64,000 nucleotides of DNA, from positions 62,001-126,000 of the forward strand of contig JAFLBI010000001.1 in the NCBI GenBank assembly GCA_017303835.1. Direction: 5' to 3'. A program made the position numbers and the translations under genes. Each line of letters begins with the position of its first letter. The first letter of the stretch is position 1. Source of the DNA: Chitinophagales bacterium (GTDB lineage: Bacteria > Bacteroidota > Bacteroidia > Chitinophagales > Chitinophagaceae). The notes under the pieces were generated by a model that did no database searches, was not told where the DNA came from, and saw nothing but the letters and a program-made list of their open reading frames with translations. Shown piece after piece: positions 33,511-44,651 of this stretch.

Positions 33511-35727
33511 ATGGAAATTACCGTTAAAACCGCCCAGCAACTCCGTCTTACTGAAGAGGAATTCGAATTGATTAAGTCAAAATTGGGCCGAACCCCCAAT
33601 TTTACTGAGCTCTGCGCCTTCAGTGGTATGTGGAGTGAGCATTGCAGCTACAAAAACTCTATTAAGTGGTTAAAGACCCTTCCCCGTGAGGGCGGTCGTA
33701 TGCTGGTGGCAGCAGGCGAGGAAAATGCCGGTCTCATGGATATGGGTAATGGTTTTGGTGTAGTATTCAAAATTGAGAGCCACAATCACCCCAGTGCTAT
33801 TGAACCATTTCAGGGTGCGGCAACCGGTGTAGGTGGTATCCAACGCGATATTTTCACGATGGGTGCAAGACCTATTGCATCTCTTAACAGCCTGCGATTT
33901 GGTAAGCTGGAGGACAAGAAGACCCAGCGTTTACTTGCCGGTGTAGTAAAAGGAATCGGACATTATGGTAACTGTTTTGGTGTACCAACAGTAGGTGGTG
34001 AAGTATATTTTGAATCCTGTTATCATACCAATCCATTGGTGAATGCCATGAGTGTGGGTATCATGCAGGCCAATAAAATGGTGAGTGCTACTGCTAAAGG
34101 GTTGGGTAATCCAGTTATTTACGTGGGTAGTGCTACAGGTAAGGATGGAATCGGTGGTGCAAGTTTCGCAAGTGCAGATATTACCGAGGAAAGTGCAGAA
34201 GAGTTACCAGCAGTGCAGGTTGGTGATCCATTCCAGGAAAAGAAATTATTGGAAGCTTGTTTAGAAGTGATTGAAACCGGTGCTGTAGTAGGTATGCAGG
34301 ATATGGGTGCTGCGGGTATCATCTGCTCAACTGCAGAAATGAGCGCCAAGGGCAATGTGGGCATGCATATCGATCTGGAAAAAGTACCTACGCGCCAGCA
34401 AAATATGAAAGCATGGGAACTTTTGCTGAGTGAAAGTCAGGAGCGCATGTTGATGGTAGTAGAAAAAGGTCGCGAAGCAGAAGTGATTGCTGTTTTTGAA
34501 AAATGGGATCTCAGTGCCAGCACGGTGGGGCATGTTACCGATGATGGCCTGTTGAAGTTTTATATGCATGGCGTGTTGGAAGCAGAAATTCCAGCGTATG
34601 AATTAGTATTAGGTGGTGGTGCTCCTCAATATACCAGAGAATATAAAGAACCTAAGTACTTTGAAAAGATCAAAGCATTTGATATCAATACTGTACCTGA
34701 TGTTACAGTAGATGAACTGAAAGCAACTGCTGAACAAATGGTTCAAATACCCAATATTGCTTCTAAGCGTTGGGTATATACACAATACGATAGCATGGTG
34801 GGCGCAGCCAATGCATCTACCAATGCACCAAGTGATGCATCGGTTGTGTTAGCCAAAGGAACTGGTAAGGCTTTGGCCGTTACAGTTGATTGTAATAGTC
34901 GTTACGTGTTTGCTGATCCATATCAGGGTGGTATGATTGCTGTGGCAGAAGCTGCCAGAAATATTGTCTGCAGTGGTGGTGAGCCAATAGGTGTAACCAA
35001 CTGTCTCAACTTTGGTAATCCGTATGATCCTGAAGTGTATTATCAATTTGTGAAAGCAGTAACTGGTATGGGCGATGCTTGTCGCAAATTCAATACACCT
35101 GTAACAGGTGGTAACGTAAGCTTCTACAACCAGAACCCTGAAGGTCCGGTTTATCCAACACCTACGATTGGTATGGTTGGTGTGATTGATGATTTGGACA
35201 ATAGAATGACCATGGATTATAAAACACCGGGTGATTTTATTGTGCTCATTGGTGAACAGCGTAACGATATCGCGTCTTCAGAATACCTGCATAAGATTCG
35301 TGGTGTAGAATATTCTCCGGCACCTGCTTTCAATTTGTTTGAAGAGTACCAGGTACAACAATTTGTTGCTGGTGCTATTCGCAAAAAGCAAATCCTTTCT
35401 GCACATGATATTAGCGAAGGTGGTCTGATTGTCACCCTTATAGAGAAAGGCTTTAACCGTAATCTTGGATTTGCAGTAGATGCTGATGTGGCTGGTAGAA
35501 ATGATGCTTATTGGTTGGGCGAAGCGCAAAGCCGTGTTGTTGTAACTTGTTCTGCTGAGCAGTTAGCCGAGTTACAAGGCGATGCCATGGAAAAAGGTAT
35601 CGGTTGTACTGTTATCGGTAAAGTTACTGATGGTACTATTTCCGTAAATGGGGCTGATTGGGGAAATATCGCTACTTGGAAAAATAAGTACGATACGGCA
35701 ATTGAAAACATCATCAACAAAAGCTGA
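33511..35727 (+). CDS. purL: Phosphoribosylformylglycinamidine synthase, small-type large subunit
   Basis: Fourth step of purine synthesis: converts FGAR to FGAM using glutamine. At 738 residues it is the short PurL type that works with separate PurQ and PurS; neither gene is adjacent. Motifs include FSGMWSEHCSYKNS (near residue 40), ESHNHPSAIEPFQGAATGVG (about 88-107) and the second-half HDISEGGL. It overlaps the following gene by one base (TGATG), so hldD is probably co-transcribed. Confidence 0.97.
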   Translation: MEITVKTAQQLRLTEEEFELIKSKLGRTPNFTELCAFSGMWSEHCSYKNSIKWLKTLPREGGRMLVAAGEENAGLMDMGNGFGVVFKIESHNHPSAIEPFQGAATGVGGIQRDIFTMGARPIASLNSLRFGKLEDKKTQRLLAGVVKGIGHYGNCFGVPTVGGEVYFESCYHTNPLVNAMSVGIMQANKMVSATAKGLGNPVIYVGSATGKDGIGGASFASADITEESAEELPAVQVGDPFQEKKLLEACLEVIETGAVVGMQDMGAAGIICSTAEMSAKGNVGMHIDLEKVPTRQQNMKAWELLLSESQERMLMVVEKGREAEVIAVFEKWDLSASTVGHVTDDGLLKFYMHGVLEAEIPAYELVLGGGAPQYTREYKEPKYFEKIKAFDINTVPDVTVDELKATAEQMVQIPNIASKRWVYTQYDSMVGAANASTNAPSDASVVLAKGTGKALAVTVDCNSRYVFADPYQGGMIAVAEAARNIVCSGGEPIGVTNCLNFGNPYDPEVYYQFVKAVTGMGDACRKFNTPVTGGNVSFYNQNPEGPVYPTPTIGMVGVIDDLDNRMTMDYKTPGDFIVLIGEQRNDIASSEYLHKIRGVEYSPAPAFNLFEEYQVQQFVAGAIRKKQILSAHDISEGGLIVTLIEKGFNRNLGFAVDADVAGRNDAYWLGEAQSRVVVTCSAEQLAELQGDAMEKGIGCTVIGKVTDGTISVNGADWGNIATWKNKYDTAIENIINKS

Positions 35728-36731
35728 TGCAGGCACAAGATCAATACATCATTGTAACCGGTGCTGCGGGTTTTATTGGCAGCTGTATGGTGCAATTTCT
35801 GAATGAGCAGGGTTATGAAAACCTGATCATTGTGGATGATTTTGGTGTGGAAGAGAAACGCAAGAATTGGGAGTCCAAAAAGTTTGCTGCAGCTGTAGAA
35901 CGATACAATCTCTTTGATTGGTTGGTAGAAAAATCGCCACGCATTACTGCCTTCATTCACTTAGGCGCTAGAACAGATACCACCGAATTTGATTATGCTA
36001 TCCATCAGGAATTGAATGTTGACTATAGTATTCAAGCATGGAATTACTGTGCTAGTAATGATGTGCCTCTGATCTATGCTTCTTCTGCTGCTACTTATGG
36101 TGCAGGCGAGCAAGGCTATAATGATGATCATAGTGTTGTGGCTTCTTTGAAACCATTGAATCCTTACGGAGTTAGTAAGAATGAATTTGATAAGTGGGCT
36201 TTAGGACAAGAGTCAATGCCGCCATTCTGGACTGGCTTGAAGTTTTTCAATGTTTATGGACCTAATGAACACCACAAAGGCCGCATGGCAAGTGTGATCT
36301 GGCATTCTTTTAATCAGATCAATCAGCATGGTGAAGTAAAACTCTTCAAGAGCCATCGCCCGGATTTCAAAGATGGTTGGCAGCTGCGCGATTTCATCTA
36401 TGTAAAAGACCTGATTGCAGTGATTGGTTGGATGTTGGATGCCATGCTAAAGGGTAGCTGGGAAACTGCAAATAACGGCTTATACAACTTAGGCACAGGC
36501 AAAGCCAGAAGCTTCTATGATTTGGCAGCAGCCACCTTTAGAGGCATGGATAAGGAACCTAATATTAGATTTATCGATATGCCGGAAGATATCCGCGATA
36601 AGTATCAGTACTTCACAGAAGCCAATATGGACAAACTCCGTAAAGCAGGCTATACTGCACCATTCACAAGTTTAGAAGATGGGGTTGACGATTATGTACG
36701 CAACTACCTTCGTAAAGGAGTATATTATTAA
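35727..36731 (+). CDS. hldD: ADP-L-glycero-D-manno-heptose 6-epimerase-like protein
   Basis: An NAD(P)-dependent short-chain epimerase (334 residues) that matches HldD/RfaD, which makes the heptose precursor of lipopolysaccharide core. It shows the Rossmann loop GAAGFIGS (residues 12-19), YASSAATYG and the catalytic Tyr/Lys pair NPYGVSKNEFD, plus the HldD-type KFFNVYGPNEHHKGRMASV. No other heptose gene lies in the window. It is read through from purL (1-base overlap) and ends just before a strong terminator. Confidence 0.9.
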   Translation: MQAQDQYIIVTGAAGFIGSCMVQFLNEQGYENLIIVDDFGVEEKRKNWESKKFAAAVERYNLFDWLVEKSPRITAFIHLGARTDTTEFDYAIHQELNVDYSIQAWNYCASNDVPLIYASSAATYGAGEQGYNDDHSVVASLKPLNPYGVSKNEFDKWALGQESMPPFWTGLKFFNVYGPNEHHKGRMASVIWHSFNQINQHGEVKLFKSHRPDFKDGWQLRDFIYVKDLIAVIGWMLDAMLKGSWETANNGLYNLGTGKARSFYDLAAATFRGMDKEPNIRFIDMPEDIRDKYQYFTEANMDKLRKAGYTAPFTSLEDGVDDYVRNYLRKGVYY

Positions 36732-36737
36732 ATCATG

Positions 36738-36760
36738 AGGAGCGCCAGCGCTCCTTTTTT
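36738..36760 (+). terminator. Terminator of purL-hldD
   Basis: AGGAGCG / CGCTCCT stem (36738-36755) with a six-T run. It ends seven bases after the hldD stop and lies before the true start of the glycosidase gene, so the longest open frame of that gene cannot be real. Confidence 0.88.
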
Positions 36761-36788
36761 GTTTGTAACTTTAAAGAAATCCCTTTCT

Positions 36789-38549
36789 ATGCGAAGAATC
36801 CTTTTCGCAGTTTTTTTACTGCTCAATGTACTTTCCTGTAATCATATGCAAAAAGAAACAGTGAGTGTGCCAAACGCACAATGGTGGAAGGAAGCCGTGG
36901 TCTACCAGATATATCCAAGAAGTTTTCAAGATAGTGATGGAGATGGGGTAGGCGATTTGAAAGGGATTATCTCCAGATTAGACTATGTGAAGAGCCTGGG
37001 TATTGATGTGGTTTGGTTGAATCCAATTTTCAACTCCCCCAATTTTGATAATGGGTATGATATCAGCGATTACCAAAGTGTATTGGCAGAGTTTGGTACG
37101 ATGGAAGATTTTGATGCTTTGCTGAAAGGCATGCATGATCGTGGTATTAAATTGGTGATGGATCTGGTGGTGAACCACAGCAGTGATCAGCACAATTGGT
37201 TTAAGCAAAGCCGCAGTTCAAGAGATAATCCTTATCGTGATTACTACCATTGGTGGCCTGCTGAAAAAGGCAAGCCACAACATCGTTGGAGTTTCTTTGA
37301 CATCAATAGTGATGCATGGGCTTTTGATTCTGTTACAAATAGTTATTACTTACACTATTTCGCAAAGCAGCAGCCCGATTTGAATTGGGAGAATCCCAAG
37401 CTGAGAAAAGAGGTGTATGATATGATGCATTTCTGGTTTAAGAAAGGCGTAGATGGTTTTAGAATGGATGTAATTCCTTTCATCAGCAAGGATACTAGCT
37501 TCCCAGCATTGCCAGCTGAGTACAACGGTGATTATGTGAAGTATTACGCTAAGGGTCCGCGTTTGCATGAGTATTTGCACGAAATGAATACCGAAGTATT
37601 GAGCAAATACAATGTGATGACGGTGGGTGAAGGTGCGGGTGTGCAAATTGAAGATGCACTCAGCTTTGTAGATGATAGCCGCAAAGAGTTGAATATGTTT
37701 TATCATTTTGATGGGGTGAGTCTTGGGTATTTGCCCGGCGAATTCAAGCAACCTGATCCAAAAGGGTATGATTTACTCGAGTTTAAAAAAATCTATAGCA
37801 AATGGGATAGTGTATTTGCTAAGAAAGGTTGGGGAACCATTTATCTCGGCAATCACGATCAACCTAGGATGCTCACACGCTGGGGCAATGATGCGCCTGA
37901 GTTTCGAGAAGCCTCTTCCAAATTATTGCATACGTTTCTGCTGAGTATGCGTGCAACGCCGTATCTCTATTATGGTGATGAGCTGGGTATGAATAACATA
38001 AAGTTTGATAAGATTGAAGACTATAAAGACATTGAAACCCTGAATAAGTATGCAGAGACAAAAGCCAAGGGGGGCGATTTACAAAGGTTTCTTAACGGAC
38101 AAAAAATCTCTGCCAGGGATAATGGCAGAACACCGATGCAGTGGGATGCTGGCCTCAATGCTGGATTTACAAAAGGGAATCCCTGGTTGAAAGTAAACCC
38201 TAATCACACTACAGTAAATGTAGAAGCTCAGGAAAAAGATCCGCAGTCGATTTTGAGTTATTATAAAAAGATGATTACACTTCGAAAGGAAAATAAAACC
38301 CTGGTATATGGACAGTATCAGCTGGTAGATAAAGACAATCCGAAGGTCTATGCGTACACAAGAACATTGGATAAACGCCAGTTATTGGTAGTGATGAATT
38401 TTAGTAAGGATAAAGCGGTTTGTCAGCTACCTAAGGGTATGTCTATTGGGGGCAAAGTTTTGATCAATAATTATACAAATCTGAATATTGCTGCAGGTTC
38501 TGTTTCCTTACAGCCTTACCAGGCAATAATTATGGAAGTAAGTGAATAG
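36789..38549 (+). CDS. GH13 alpha-glucosidase/alpha-amylase family lipoprotein
   Basis: A 586-residue glycoside hydrolase with a lipoprotein signal (MRRILFAVFLLLNVLSC, lipobox VLSC) that would place it in an outer or inner membrane leaflet. The GH13 (beta/alpha)8 barrel shows all regions: DLVVNHSSDQHNW, GFRMDVIPF with nucleophile Asp227, VGEGAG with acid/base Glu281, and YLGNHDQPR with Asp357. A C-terminal beta domain follows. The opening VVYQIYPRSFQDSDGDGVGDL and DLVVNHSSD are typical of oligo-1,6-glucosidase/alpha-glucosidase subfamilies. No susC/susD pair is adjacent. It sits between two terminators and is a single-gene unit. Confidence 0.93.
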   Translation: MRRILFAVFLLLNVLSCNHMQKETVSVPNAQWWKEAVVYQIYPRSFQDSDGDGVGDLKGIISRLDYVKSLGIDVVWLNPIFNSPNFDNGYDISDYQSVLAEFGTMEDFDALLKGMHDRGIKLVMDLVVNHSSDQHNWFKQSRSSRDNPYRDYYHWWPAEKGKPQHRWSFFDINSDAWAFDSVTNSYYLHYFAKQQPDLNWENPKLRKEVYDMMHFWFKKGVDGFRMDVIPFISKDTSFPALPAEYNGDYVKYYAKGPRLHEYLHEMNTEVLSKYNVMTVGEGAGVQIEDALSFVDDSRKELNMFYHFDGVSLGYLPGEFKQPDPKGYDLLEFKKIYSKWDSVFAKKGWGTIYLGNHDQPRMLTRWGNDAPEFREASSKLLHTFLLSMRATPYLYYGDELGMNNIKFDKIEDYKDIETLNKYAETKAKGGDLQRFLNGQKISARDNGRTPMQWDAGLNAGFTKGNPWLKVNPNHTTVNVEAQEKDPQSILSYYKKMITLRKENKTLVYGQYQLVDKDNPKVYAYTRTLDKRQLLVVMNFSKDKAVCQLPKGMSIGGKVLINNYTNLNIAAGSVSLQPYQAIIMEVSE

Positions 38550-38572
38550 ATCTTTATAAAAAGCTTAAACGA

Positions 38573-38594
38573 AAAAGCCCCGTGAGGGGCTTTT
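38573..38594. terminator. Bidirectional terminator between glycosidase and dienelactone hydrolase genes
   Basis: AAAAGCCCC / GGGGCTTTT with a GTGA loop gives an A/T-flanked hairpin usable by both convergent genes; the DLH stop is only two bases away. Confidence 0.85.
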
Positions 38595-38595
38595 C

Positions 38596-39480
38596 TTACT
38601 TGATCTTGTTTTTTAGAAAGCTAATTGCTTTTTGATGTGTGTCTTCAGTGGCAGTTTTGTCAAAAGCCGGGTTAGAAGGATTGGCAAATCCATGACCTGC
38701 TTCATATCTGTGAAGGCTGATGTTTTTACCCAAATCTTTCATGTTTTTTTCGAATGCATCTACAACTTCATTGGGAATACCTCTATCCTTTGTGCCAAAG
38801 AAACCAATCACGTCACAGTTGATGGTTTTCAGTTTTTCCAGATTGTTTTCCGGGCGACCGTAATACATGATACAGCCCGCAGCCTGTTTACCTGCAAGAA
38901 TGGTAGATTGTAAGCTCCATCCACCACCAAAACACCAACCCACAGTATAAATTTTAGCATCAACACCTGCATACGTGAGTGCAGCTTTTACGATTGCTTC
39001 CAGTCTGTCTGCTTTAGCACCACGCATATAGACCATGGCGCTGTCTGGAGTAGCTGCTACCTTGCCATCGTACATGTCCAATGCAATAACATTAACATCG
39101 CCTAATTCCTGATAGAACTGTTCTGCTTCTCTTTTGATATTATCATTCAAGCCCCACCATTCTTGAATTACAAATAACCAGTTCTTGGTCTTCTTTTTGG
39201 CTTTCAACAGGTAGCCTTGCGCACTTGAGCCATCAGCAGCAGGGAATTGCACCATTTTGCCAAGCGGGTTTTCTAATGTGAAAGCCTTTGGGTAAGGGTG
39301 CAGTGCGGCAAAGCCGGGTTTGGCAGCATCCAGCTGAATTTCATCCCGTGTTTCAGCATTAAAGCAGGCGATATAACATTCAGCAGTAAGCGGTTGAATC
39401 TGATATTGCTGCCTGAATGTGTAGCTAAGCAGCCCAGCCGTTACAAATGCAACGGCGGAGAGTAACAAGATTTTTTTCAT
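38596..39480 (-). CDS. Exported dienelactone hydrolase family protein
   Basis: A 294-residue alpha/beta hydrolase with a signal/anchor segment (residues 1-20). It shows the DLH nucleophile elbow with cysteine (GWCFGGGW), an acid residue region (GFFGTKDRGIP) and the histidine motif (EAGHGFANPSNPAFD), giving the Cys-Asp-His triad of the family. The family hydrolyses lactones or esters; the substrate is not predictable here. It is monocistronic between a bidirectional terminator and pyrG, transcribed divergently from pyrG. Confidence 0.88.
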   Translation of the reverse strand: MKKILLLSAVAFVTAGLLSYTFRQQYQIQPLTAECYIACFNAETRDEIQLDAAKPGFAALHPYPKAFTLENPLGKMVQFPAADGSSAQGYLLKAKKKTKNWLFVIQEWWGLNDNIKREAEQFYQELGDVNVIALDMYDGKVAATPDSAMVYMRGAKADRLEAIVKAALTYAGVDAKIYTVGWCFGGGWSLQSTILAGKQAAGCIMYYGRPENNLEKLKTINCDVIGFFGTKDRGIPNEVVDAFEKNMKDLGKNISLHRYEAGHGFANPSNPAFDKTATEDTHQKAISFLKNKIK

Positions 39481-39689
39481 TGGTCAGTGTTTGTTTACGA
39501 AAAATGTACACGGGAAATTAACAAAATCAATTCCGTTAGGTTGTTATGGCGGATTAATTTTTACGAAACGTAGTTTTTGCTGTAGGTTTGTACGACCTCT
39601 GAGATTTTTTATCACCACAACATTTTCAAGGTCATTTTAGTAGAATTTAAAGGCTGCAGACAAGTGGCCTTAACTATATTTTATTGTAA

Positions 39690-41342
<1,653 letters not shown>

Positions 41343-41349
41343 AAAAATT

Positions 41350-42540
41350 TTATTCTTCCGGCTTCGATAGCAATTGGTGTTTTGTTTCAAGCCAAAAGCT
41401 ATCGAAGCTTTTTGTTTCTGGTATTTGCTGAACTTTTTCGCTAATCACTTGCTTTCGAAGATTTGCCTCGCTAAAAAGTGTATCAATCAGCGCCTTGTCT
41501 TCCTGAAAAGCCCATTCGTTGTAATGCTCTTTTAATTCTTGCTCACGCAAATGATTGTTACGAGTAATTTCTTTTTCTAACTGTTCGCGTAAATAAACCT
41601 TCTCTTCATAAGTGCCTGATGGTAATAAATGCTTTGCCAGTACGGGCATCAGTTCAATCAAAATCAAAATAGCCAATAATAGATAGTACCGATAACGCAT
41701 GGCCGGATGTGTGGCAATCAGGTTATTCAGCGCTTCAATTTGTGTGAGAAATCCATCATTAAACAGTAATGCAAATTGGCGAAGCTCGACTTGTTTACTA
41801 CTGTCTATTTGTTGCAATTGTTGACTGTATAGCATTAACTGTGGCTGAATCTGTTGCTGCATTTGCTGATAAGCAGCATCAAGTTTGTCATACTCAGCTT
41901 TCTTTGCTTTGGCTACTGCTTCATAACCTCTTTTTTGAGTGCCGCCTGTACCATCTGTTTCTGCAATAAATGATTCCCTTGCTTTGCTGACTTCCGCATA
42001 ACTGGTTTGCAGGGTTTGTTCCAGGGTTTGCTTTTTGGTGGTGATGGATTGTATGCTGCTTGCGTAGGCGGTATCAATACCTTGTTGTTTTTCACGCTTC
42101 CTTGTTTCATTATCCAAGGATATCTGTAAGTGTATCTCTTTGTTGAATAAATACAAAAGGGCAGGTTGCGCCATAAAAGTTCCAATGGCGATGGCAAGTA
42201 ATCCACGCAATAGAATAGGACTAAACTGTCTTTTCTGCTGTTTGTTAATTCCCTTGATCAAGGCCCGGTCAATGGTAAGAATTAATCCACCCATAACAAT
42301 GCCCAGTGGAACGGCCAGTAACCAGTTGCTTACTACCGTGCTAAAGAAATAGGTCCAGGCAAGCGTAGCAAATACCCAGGTGCCCATCACGCTCATGCCA
42401 ATAATGGCGTAGCGGTTTCTGTCAACCAAACAGGTTTTTAATAAATCTTGCTCTGCTGTTGCCAACCACCATAAAAACTGTTCCCATCGGGTAGGGGTAT
42501 AGGTTTCCTGCCCAGAAAACACATGCTGTTTTTCCTGCAT
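41350..42540 (-). CDS. DUF4407 membrane protein with coiled coil
   Basis: A 396-residue protein of the DUF4407 family. Membrane helices lie at about residues 45-65, 72-92, 108-130 and 275-298. Between the third and fourth is a long charged coiled coil (about 140-255, rich in Lys, Glu and Gln) and after the fourth a second helical stretch. TIDRALIKGINK is a conserved family motif. The function of DUF4407 is not established. It is encoded opposite pyrG and divergent from yidC. Confidence 0.85.
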   Translation of the reverse strand: MQEKQHVFSGQETYTPTRWEQFLWWLATAEQDLLKTCLVDRNRYAIIGMSVMGTWVFATLAWTYFFSTVVSNWLLAVPLGIVMGGLILTIDRALIKGINKQQKRQFSPILLRGLLAIAIGTFMAQPALLYLFNKEIHLQISLDNETRKREKQQGIDTAYASSIQSITTKKQTLEQTLQTSYAEVSKARESFIAETDGTGGTQKRGYEAVAKAKKAEYDKLDAAYQQMQQQIQPQLMLYSQQLQQIDSSKQVELRQFALLFNDGFLTQIEALNNLIATHPAMRYRYYLLLAILILIELMPVLAKHLLPSGTYEEKVYLREQLEKEITRNNHLREQELKEHYNEWAFQEDKALIDTLFSEANLRKQVISEKVQQIPETKSFDSFWLETKHQLLSKPEE

Positions 42541-42695
42541 ATCAATACATTAAAGCGTGAATGGTGGAAGTTGGGCGGTTGAAGAAGGAATGATTGTAAA
42601 GAAAAGACAATTTCAGCAACAAACAGTGTTAAAGTGAGGAGAAGAAGCCGGCTAAAGCTGCCTGAAATCGCAGCCTGAATCTTGCCCCCGTTCCC

Positions 42696-42703
42696 TACCT
42701 TTG
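42696..42703 (+). promoter_or_regulatory. -7 promoter element of yidC
   Basis: TACCTTTG, a Bacteroidota -7 match, 20 bases before the yidC ATG at 42724. It lies inside the longest open frame and therefore excludes the upstream ATG. No clear -33 TTG at standard distance. Confidence 0.55.
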
Positions 42704-42723
42704 CGCCTCACGCAAGAAAACGT

Positions 42724-44571
42724 ATGAAGACAGATAAGAATACGATTGTCGGGTTTGTATTATTGGGTATTTTATTTTTTGTGTACTTCTGGTACACCAA
42801 TAAAACCCAGTCGGCCTATCTCGCCGAGCAAAAACGCATTGAAGACTCAGTAGCCAGCGTAAATGCTGCCAAGGCAAAGTTGCTGGATACAGTTGCTGTA
42901 AAATATGACTCCCTCAAAAGAGATTCCAGTGTACGTGTAGCTGCTGCCGGCGATTTTAGTTCAGCTGCTATTGGAACTGAGTCTACACTGGTGATGGAGA
43001 ACGAGTTGATCAGCGTTGTATTAAGTAATAAAGGTGGTCAGGTAAAACAAGTTTCCCTTAAGAAATATGCTTCACACAAAGACAGTCAGCAAGTAAATTT
43101 ATTTGCAGCTGCCGGAGAGAAACTTGGTTATACCATCAACACCAGCAATACCACTACCGCTAGTTCTGCTGATCTGTTTTTCGCTGCAGGTAATGTGGTG
43201 AAAAATGCAGATGGTTCACAGCAAGTGAGCTTCTCACTTAGTGGTAGCAACGGACAGTCGCTGGAACACCGTTTTGTATTAAAGCCAAACAGCTATAATC
43301 TGGATTGGGATGTTGTGGTGAAGGGTAGCGATAAATTACTAACGCAGGGCAACCTCAACATGCGCTGGAATGCACAGCCTTTGCAACACGAAAAATATAT
43401 TGAGTACGAGCGTCAGATGACCAATATCTGTTTTTCTGAAGACAACGACTTCGACTATATCTCCATGAAAACGGAGCACAAGTTTGAGAAATCAGGTCAG
43501 TGGATTGGTGTGGTACAACAGTTCTTTAATACTACATTGATTGCTAAGAACGGATTTAGCAATGGCGATATTAAATGGGAGCGTAGAACAGATTCCACGA
43601 ATGTGCTGGGCAATGTGGAAGCGAATTTCCAGATTAAAGTAAGTAGTGCTGCTGCTACGATTCCATTCCAGTTCTTCTTTGGTCCTAACGACTACAGTAT
43701 TCTGAAAAAGCAGGCAGCGGGTATGGATAAGATGGTGAACCTTGGCCGCGATATGTATGCATTCGTTCGTCCGATCAATAAATATATCATCATGCCTGTG
43801 TTTGATTTCTTTGCAGGCTTTGTGAGCAGCTATGGTTGGGTAATTGCTTTGCTGACTTTGTTTATTCGTCTTGTTACTTCTCCGTTAACCTATAGCAGTT
43901 ACTTGAGTGGTGCCAAGATGAAGGCTTTACGTCCAGAATTGGATGAGTTGAAGAAGAAGTTTGGTGATGACCAGCAAGGTTTTGCTATGGAGCAGATGAA
44001 GTTGTTCCGTGAAGCAGGTGTAAACCCATTGGGTGGGTGTATTCCAGCCTTATTACAGATTCCTATCTTCTTCGCTTTGTATAGTTTCTTTAATTCAGCA
44101 ATAGCATTGCGTGGACAAAGTTTCTGGTGGGCAGATGATTTATCGCAGTATGATGTGATTGCGCGTTTGCCATTCAGTATCCCAATGGGCTTTGGTGATC
44201 ATATCAGCTTGTTTACCCTAACTGCAGTATTAACCAGCTTCCTGATTTCTATTTACAATATGTCAATGACGCCAACTCAGGATAATCCTGCGTTGAAATA
44301 CATGCCATATATTTTCCCTTTCATTCTTTTATTCATCTTTAACCGTTTGCCATCAGCCTTGACCTGGTATTATACAGTATCAAACGTGATGACGCTGGCA
44401 TTGCAGTTCGTGATCCAGAATTATATTATCAATCATGATAAGATTGTAGCACAGTTGCAGGCCAATAAACAAAAGCCGAAAGTGAAAAGCAAATGGCAGG
44501 AACGATATGATCAGATGATGGAGAGTCAGAAGAAACTCCAGGACATGAAAGAAAAGAATAAAAAGAAATAA
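42724..44571 (+). CDS. yidC: Membrane protein insertase YidC
   Basis: Inserts and folds inner-membrane proteins, alone or with SecYEG. The 615-residue protein has an N-terminal membrane anchor (about residues 6-24), a large periplasmic beta domain (about 60-350) and the conserved 60-kDa insertase core with five helices (about 365-580; LRPELDELKKKFGDD, FREAGVNPLGGCIPALLQIP). The positively charged tail (KEKNKKK) is typical. The Bacteroidota form is longer than E. coli YidC. The start follows the TACCTTTG element. Confidence 0.96.
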   Translation: MKTDKNTIVGFVLLGILFFVYFWYTNKTQSAYLAEQKRIEDSVASVNAAKAKLLDTVAVKYDSLKRDSSVRVAAAGDFSSAAIGTESTLVMENELISVVLSNKGGQVKQVSLKKYASHKDSQQVNLFAAAGEKLGYTINTSNTTTASSADLFFAAGNVVKNADGSQQVSFSLSGSNGQSLEHRFVLKPNSYNLDWDVVVKGSDKLLTQGNLNMRWNAQPLQHEKYIEYERQMTNICFSEDNDFDYISMKTEHKFEKSGQWIGVVQQFFNTTLIAKNGFSNGDIKWERRTDSTNVLGNVEANFQIKVSSAAATIPFQFFFGPNDYSILKKQAAGMDKMVNLGRDMYAFVRPINKYIIMPVFDFFAGFVSSYGWVIALLTLFIRLVTSPLTYSSYLSGAKMKALRPELDELKKKFGDDQQGFAMEQMKLFREAGVNPLGGCIPALLQIPIFFALYSFFNSAIALRGQSFWWADDLSQYDVIARLPFSIPMGFGDHISLFTLTAVLTSFLISIYNMSMTPTQDNPALKYMPYIFPFILLFIFNRLPSALTWYYTVSNVMTLALQFVIQNYIINHDKIVAQLQANKQKPKVKSKWQERYDQMMESQKKLQDMKEKNKKK

Positions 44572-44578
44572 AAAACAG

Positions 44579-44605
44579 GCCCCGACAGCAACGTCGGGGC
44601 TTTTT
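44579..44605 (+). terminator. Terminator of yidC
   Basis: GCCCCGAC / GTCGGGGC stem (44579-44600, loop AGCAAC) followed by TTTTTATTT. It ends the yidC transcript before the next gene. Confidence 0.9.
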
Positions 44606-44651
44606 ATTTAACATTGGCATGAAATTTTATAGGTATTTAGAAACAGTGCGT

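Noticed and set aside
36735-36788. N-terminal extension of the glycosidase frame
   Set aside because: It begins inside the terminator of hldD; the lipoprotein signal starts at 36789.
42682-42723. N-terminal extension of the yidC frame
   Set aside because: The -7 promoter element lies inside it and the membrane anchor begins at 42724.
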